Below, piece after piece: positions 60,756-64,000 of a stretch of DNA of 64,000 nt; the stretch's first letter is position 1; the number at the start of each line of letters is the position of its first letter. The stretch is from Natronococcus sp. A-GB1. GTDB taxonomy: Archaea; Halobacteriota; Halobacteria; Halobacteriales; Natrialbaceae. The stretch lies in assembly GCF_029688845.1 (NCBI RefSeq), contig NZ_JARUKW010000005.1, positions 124,001 through 188,000 on the forward strand, read 5' to 3'. The notes below the pieces were generated by a model. The model was given only the letters and a program-made list of their open reading frames with translations. It made no database searches and was not told the DNA's origin. The translations under genes and the position numbers were made by a program.

Positions 60756-62054
60756 TCAACGACGCCCGCGGAGGTCGTCTACCGCCGCCTTCGCCGCGAG
60801 GCGACCGCTCTTCATCGCGCCCTGGATCGACGACCACTGGGTGTACTCACCCGCCAGGTAAACGGGACCGTCCGGATCGCGGGGATCGGGCAGTCGATCG
60901 CGAAAGCCTGGCGGCTGCGCGAACTGCGCGAACTCGATCCGATCGGTTCGACGGGTCTCGAGCGCTTCGAATCGGCGATCGGGGTACCACGCGTCGAGGG
61001 TTTCGCGGGTGAGCTCCTCGAGCTCCGCGTCGCTCTCCTCGCGCTCACCGAGGTAGGTCGCGCTGATCAGTTCGGCGTCGTCGGGGGCGTACTCGGGGGC
61101 GACCGCGCTGTGGGGAACGATCTGGTTCGGGCCCTCGTCGACCGTGTTGAGGAGGAGCTTTCCGCCGGCTTCGAGATCCGTTCCCGCCGGTAGCTCGTAG
61201 TACTGGGTGACGCAGGCCCGGGCGTCGGTGGGGATCGATTCGACGCCCGTCAACTCCCGTGCCGCGGACGGATCGGTCGCGACCACGACGGCGTCGGCGT
61301 CGTACTCGCTGTCGGTCGCGGTTACCGTCGCGGACTCCCCGTTCGCGCCCTCGACCGAGACGTTAGTCACCTCGGTCTCGAGTCGGATGCTGGCGCCGGC
61401 GTCCCGCACGTGCTGGGCCAGCTGGGCCGGGATCGCGGCCATCCCTGTCGCAGGAACGGCCGCTCGGCTCGTCAGCAGTGTCCGGAACGTGTACTCGAAG
61501 ACCCGACTCGAGGTCGACAGCGACCGATCGAGGGTGATCCCGCCGTAGAACGGTGCTGCGAAGTTGTGGATAAACCTGTCCGAGAATCCGCGATCGCGAA
61601 GGAATCCCTCGATAGTCGTGTCCGGTTCGGAGCGGTCGAAGATCGCTTCCGGATCGCGTCGGGCGAGTTCGACCGCCAGCCGCGCGACGCGGAGCTTGTC
61701 CCCCGTCGAGACGTCCGTGTTCGACAGCGTCTCGAGCAGCGCCTTCGAATCCCGGATCGGATCCGATAGCGTCGATCGGTGGCCGGGTCGAGCGAGACAC
61801 GCTCCCGGTGCGAACCGGCGCAGATCGAGACGCTCGAGATCGAGCTCCCGCTGGACGGCGGGGTACGACGGGAACAGTACCTGAAATCCGCGGTCGAACC
61901 GGAATCCCCGGTGCTCCCGGGTCCAAACCCGTCCGCCGATGTTTTCCGACCGTTCGAGCAACGTTACGTCCAGTCCCGCACCGGCGAGATGCCGTGCAGC
62001 GACCAGTCCGGCGAGCCCGCCGCCGGCGACGACGGCTCGCGGCGTCTGAGTCAT
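60756..62054 (-). CDS. FAD-dependent amine oxidase/desaturase-like oxidoreductase
   Basis: The protein has 432 residues. The FAD motif VVAGGGLAGLVAARHLAGAG, LLERSENIGGRVWTREHRGF, FDRGFQVLFPSYP, IHNFAAPFYGGITLD and the C-terminal VYLAGEYTQWSSIQGAMKSG fit the phytoene-desaturase/monoamine-oxidase group. The GGRV and GEYTQ motifs bind FAD. Haloarchaea use such enzymes in carotenoid and related lipid chemistry, but no carotenoid gene is adjacent, so the substrate is open. Start ATG 62054. Confidence 0.88.
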   Translation of the reverse strand: MTQTPRAVVAGGGLAGLVAARHLAGAGLDVTLLERSENIGGRVWTREHRGFRFDRGFQVLFPSYPAVQRELDLERLDLRRFAPGACLARPGHRSTLSDPIRDSKALLETLSNTDVSTGDKLRVARLAVELARRDPEAIFDRSEPDTTIEGFLRDRGFSDRFIHNFAAPFYGGITLDRSLSTSSRVFEYTFRTLLTSRAAVPATGMAAIPAQLAQHVRDAGASIRLETEVTNVSVEGANGESATVTATDSEYDADAVVVATDPSAARELTGVESIPTDARACVTQYYELPAGTDLEAGGKLLLNTVDEGPNQIVPHSAVAPEYAPDDAELISATYLGEREESDAELEELTRETLDAWYPDRRFEALETRRTDRIEFAQFAQPPGFRDRLPDPRDPDGPVYLAGEYTQWSSIQGAMKSGRLAAKAAVDDLRGRR

Positions 62055-62121
62055 ATCCGGTCGTTGGAAACCGAGACGGAAAGTCGTACCCGTCGCGGTC
62101 GCCAGGCGAACTCCGAACCCG

Positions 62122-62259
62122 TCAGTGGTCCGTCAGCAGCCGGAAGGCGACTCCAACCAGAATCACCGGAATGCCGATCGCGGCGGTGATAAACGGCGGA
62201 ACCGGGACCAAAAGCAGTGCAACACCAAGCAGGGCGACGATCGTCGACACTCTGACCAT
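62122..62259 (-). CDS. Small membrane protein of 45 residues
   Basis: The short frame on the minus strand starts ATG at 62259 (MVRVSTIVALLGVALLLVPV) and ends TGA at 62124-62122. The product is almost wholly hydrophobic: PPFITAAIGIPVILVGVAFR forms the second helix and it ends LLTDH. Two membrane helices with a PVPP turn suggest a real, conserved-looking haloarchaeal membrane peptide. It is 67 bases upstream of the oxidoreductase start on the same strand. Function unknown. Confidence 0.6.
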   Translation of the reverse strand: MVRVSTIVALLGVALLLVPVPPFITAAIGIPVILVGVAFRLLTDH

Positions 62260-62457
62260 ACCGTTCGGTGAGCCTCGTGGCGGGTATCGCTGTGGCAGGC
62301 ATCTCCAGCGCGCGCCAATTCGATCGGCGACCGACGGAGGCCCACTCCTATAGTAACAACTGAAACGGTTTGCACACCGATCGCACAGCCGTCGTGCGAT
62401 CGGGTGCGCACTGACGTTCAGTGGCTACTATAACTTCCGACCGACCGTAGGGACGGC

Positions 62458-63249
62458 ATGGTCGATGCGACACTTACGCCGATCGAGCGCGGTACGATCA
62501 CGACCGACTACAACCACATCCTCGAGGGCCACACGGTGGGGACGGCCGACGACCCGAACCCCGAGACGACGATGGGCGACGGCCCCGTCTACAACGTCGT
62601 GATCGACCACCCCGAGGCGACGATTCTCTGGGACACCGGCTCCCACCCTGAAGCCGATTCGGGCCACTGGCCCGCGGCGCTGTACGCGGCCTTCGAACAC
62701 ACCGGACTCCGGCCCCTCGAGGACGACCTCGGGACGGCCGGCTACGCGCTCGAGGATATCGACTGCGTGATCCAGAGCCATCCCCACCTCGACCACGCGG
62801 GCGGGCTGTACGCCTTCGAGGGGACCGATATCCCGATCATCGTCCACGAGCGGGAGCTGAAACACGCCTACTACAGCGCCAAGACCGACGAGGGCGACGA
62901 GGCCTACCTCGCGGGCGACTTCGACCGGGAGCTGAACTGGGAGGTCGTTCACGGCGACCGCGAGCGGTGGTTTCGCGACCTCGAGCTCGTCCGCCTGCCG
63001 GGTCACACGCCCGGCCTGCTCGGTGTTCGGCTCGAACTCGAGGACGCGGGCACCGTCCTGATCGCGGGCGACCAGGCCTACGTCCGGGAGAACTACGAGG
63101 ACGGACACCCGATGGGTGGGGGCCTACTGTGGTGCAAGCGCTCCTGGCTCGAGAGCCACCGGCTGCTCGAGGAGGAACAACGGCGCCACGACGCGACGAT
63201 TATCTGCGGGCACGACGAGCGTGACCTCGAGACGTTGCAGGAGCTGTAG
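62458..63249 (+). CDS. MBL-fold hydrolase, N-acyl-homoserine-lactonase-like
   Basis: The protein has 263 residues. The dinuclear zinc motif is SHPHLDHAGG (HxHxDH, about residues 101-110), with the later LPGHTPG and AGDQAY supplying further ligands and a final GHDERD. Residues about 40-60 (GPVYNVVIDHPEATILWDTG) match the AHL-lactonase group rather than glyoxalase II. It may open lactone rings of signalling molecules, though archaeal homologues can act on other esters. Start ATG 62458. Confidence 0.82.
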   Translation: MVDATLTPIERGTITTDYNHILEGHTVGTADDPNPETTMGDGPVYNVVIDHPEATILWDTGSHPEADSGHWPAALYAAFEHTGLRPLEDDLGTAGYALEDIDCVIQSHPHLDHAGGLYAFEGTDIPIIVHERELKHAYYSAKTDEGDEAYLAGDFDRELNWEVVHGDRERWFRDLELVRLPGHTPGLLGVRLELEDAGTVLIAGDQAYVRENYEDGHPMGGGLLWCKRSWLESHRLLEEEQRRHDATIICGHDERDLETLQEL

Positions 63250-63388
63250 CGGTCGGTCGGTGCGGCGGGCCGGACGTCGGCCTCGCATCCCGTCCGAACG
63301 AGTTGCGCGCGAGGAGTCCGAATCACCGACGGAGACGACGAACGTGCGCCGAGCCGATTCTTATGAGGGCTGCCGGGGTAGTGGTCGC

Positions 63389-64000
63389 ATGGCTGAGGAG
63401 AAGACAGCGATAGTGACGGCGGCTGGAAGCGGAATCGGAGAGGCGTGTGCCCGACGACTGACCGACGAGGGATACACGCCGGTGTTGCTGTCGCCGTCGG
63501 GTAGCGCCGTCGAGGTCGCAAACGGCCTCGGCGGGGACGGGTTCGAGGGATCGGTGACCGACCACGACGATCTGGCCGCTCTCGTCGAAACGACCCACGA
63601 ACGCTACGGGCGCATCGACGCGGTGGTGAACAACACGGGACACCCGCCCTCGGGCGATCTCCTCGAGCTCACCGACGAGGAGTGGTACGAGGGGATGGAC
63701 CTCGCTCTGTTGAACGTCGTGCGTATGGCTCGACTCGTCACACCCATCATGGAGGAACAGGACCACGGGTCGATCGTGAACGTCTCCACGTTCTCGGCGT
63801 TCGAGCCGTCGCTCGAGTTCCCCGTCTCGTCGGTGGTTCGAGCCGGACTCGGGAGTTTCACCAAGCTCTACGCCGACCGGTACGCGGCGGCGGGGATCCG
63901 AATGAACACGGTCCAGCCCGGCTTCGTCGATAGCTACGACGTCGACGAGGAGACTCGGGACCGAATCCCGATGGGGCGACCGGCGCAAACCGCGGAGATC
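63389..64000 (+). CDS. SDR family protein with atypical active site (cut by window edge)
   Basis: The frame starts at ATG 63389 (MAEEKTAIVTAAGSGIGEACARRL) and is open to the window end, so about 204 residues are seen. The Rossmann TAAGSGIG, DAVVNNTGHPP, and IVNVSTFSAFEP are standard SDR parts. The active-site helix reads EFPVSSVVRAGLGSFTKLYADRYA: aligned with the usual YxxxK, Tyr is Ser and Lys is Arg. I have seen this non-canonical SDR type in bacteria, where its chemistry is unclear. The C-terminus lies outside the window. Confidence 0.8.
   Translation, partial: MAEEKTAIVTAAGSGIGEACARRLTDEGYTPVLLSPSGSAVEVANGLGGDGFEGSVTDHDDLAALVETTHERYGRIDAVVNNTGHPPSGDLLELTDEEWYEGMDLALLNVVRMARLVTPIMEEQDHGSIVNVSTFSAFEPSLEFPVSSVVRAGLGSFTKLYADRYAAAGIRMNTVQPGFVDSYDVDEETRDRIPMGRPAQTAEI

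Noticed and set aside
1-64000. CRISPR arrays, rRNA and replication-origin repeats
   Set aside because: No regularly spaced direct repeats, no rRNA sequence and no orc/cdc6 gene with flanking ORB-like repeats were seen.

Overview
The window is haloarchaeal chromosomal DNA, probably from the Natrialba/Haloterrigena side of the class, although the genus is a guess. Evidence seen directly: GC is very high with frequent CTCGAG, and the proteins are extremely acidic. Secreted proteins carry Tat-type RR signals followed by lipoboxes. An archaeal cluster rpl44e-rps27e-aIF2alpha-nop10-PAC2 is present, along with an archaeal initiator tRNA, archaeosortase A, ThiR/Thi4 thiamine genes and many leaderless genes with AT-rich TATA boxes about 27 bases upstream. 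No rRNA, CRISPR array, intact transposase or integrase gene was found.

Layout. 0-12.4 kb: housekeeping and regulatory genes, starting with a dCTP deaminase split by a 482-residue intein, then a thiamine regulator (ThiR), a 1022-residue multi-PAS histidine kinase and thiazole synthase Thi4. 12.4-24.7 kb: envelope and transport genes (flippase, MATE, LysE), a serine hydrolase, topoisomerase I, a PIN/RHH toxin-antitoxin pair with a perfect operator palindrome, and two tandem thioredoxin-like secreted proteins. 24.8-38.8 kb: the methylmalonyl-CoA mutase B12 subunit with MeaB, nadE, a decayed gene, a thiolase/DUF35 pair, an M42 peptidase, a response regulator, a lone NIS siderophore synthetase, coaBC and hpt. 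38.9-50.7 kb: two family-5 (dipeptide/oligopeptide) ABC importers. The first is a complete five-gene operon; the second has two ATPases and two permeases, is split around a divergent promoter and has no binding protein nearby. 50.8-64 kb: the initiator tRNA with a nearby 18-bp copy of its 3' end, the ribosomal/translation operon, archaeosortase A, two FAD oxidoreductases, an AHL-lactonase-like MBL enzyme, and an SDR cut by the window edge.

The most unusual observation is the binding protein of the first ABC operon (38945-40882). After its signal peptide and lipobox it begins with the segment that normally forms the C-terminal part of family-5 binding proteins. The normal N-terminal part then follows, and the protein stops where the missing segment would normally begin. 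It reads as a natural circular permutation with nothing lost. Other points worth attention are the intein with an extra helix-turn-helix-like region and a Ser-Asn terminus, a palindrome-built insertion inside a topoisomerase zinc ribbon, and a thioredoxin-reductase-like flavoprotein that lacks its NADPH domain. Five short genes that are easily missed were read by hand: nop10, a 50-residue CPxCG protein, a 45-residue membrane protein and two doubtful tiny ORFs. The truncated SDR at the right edge was also read by hand.
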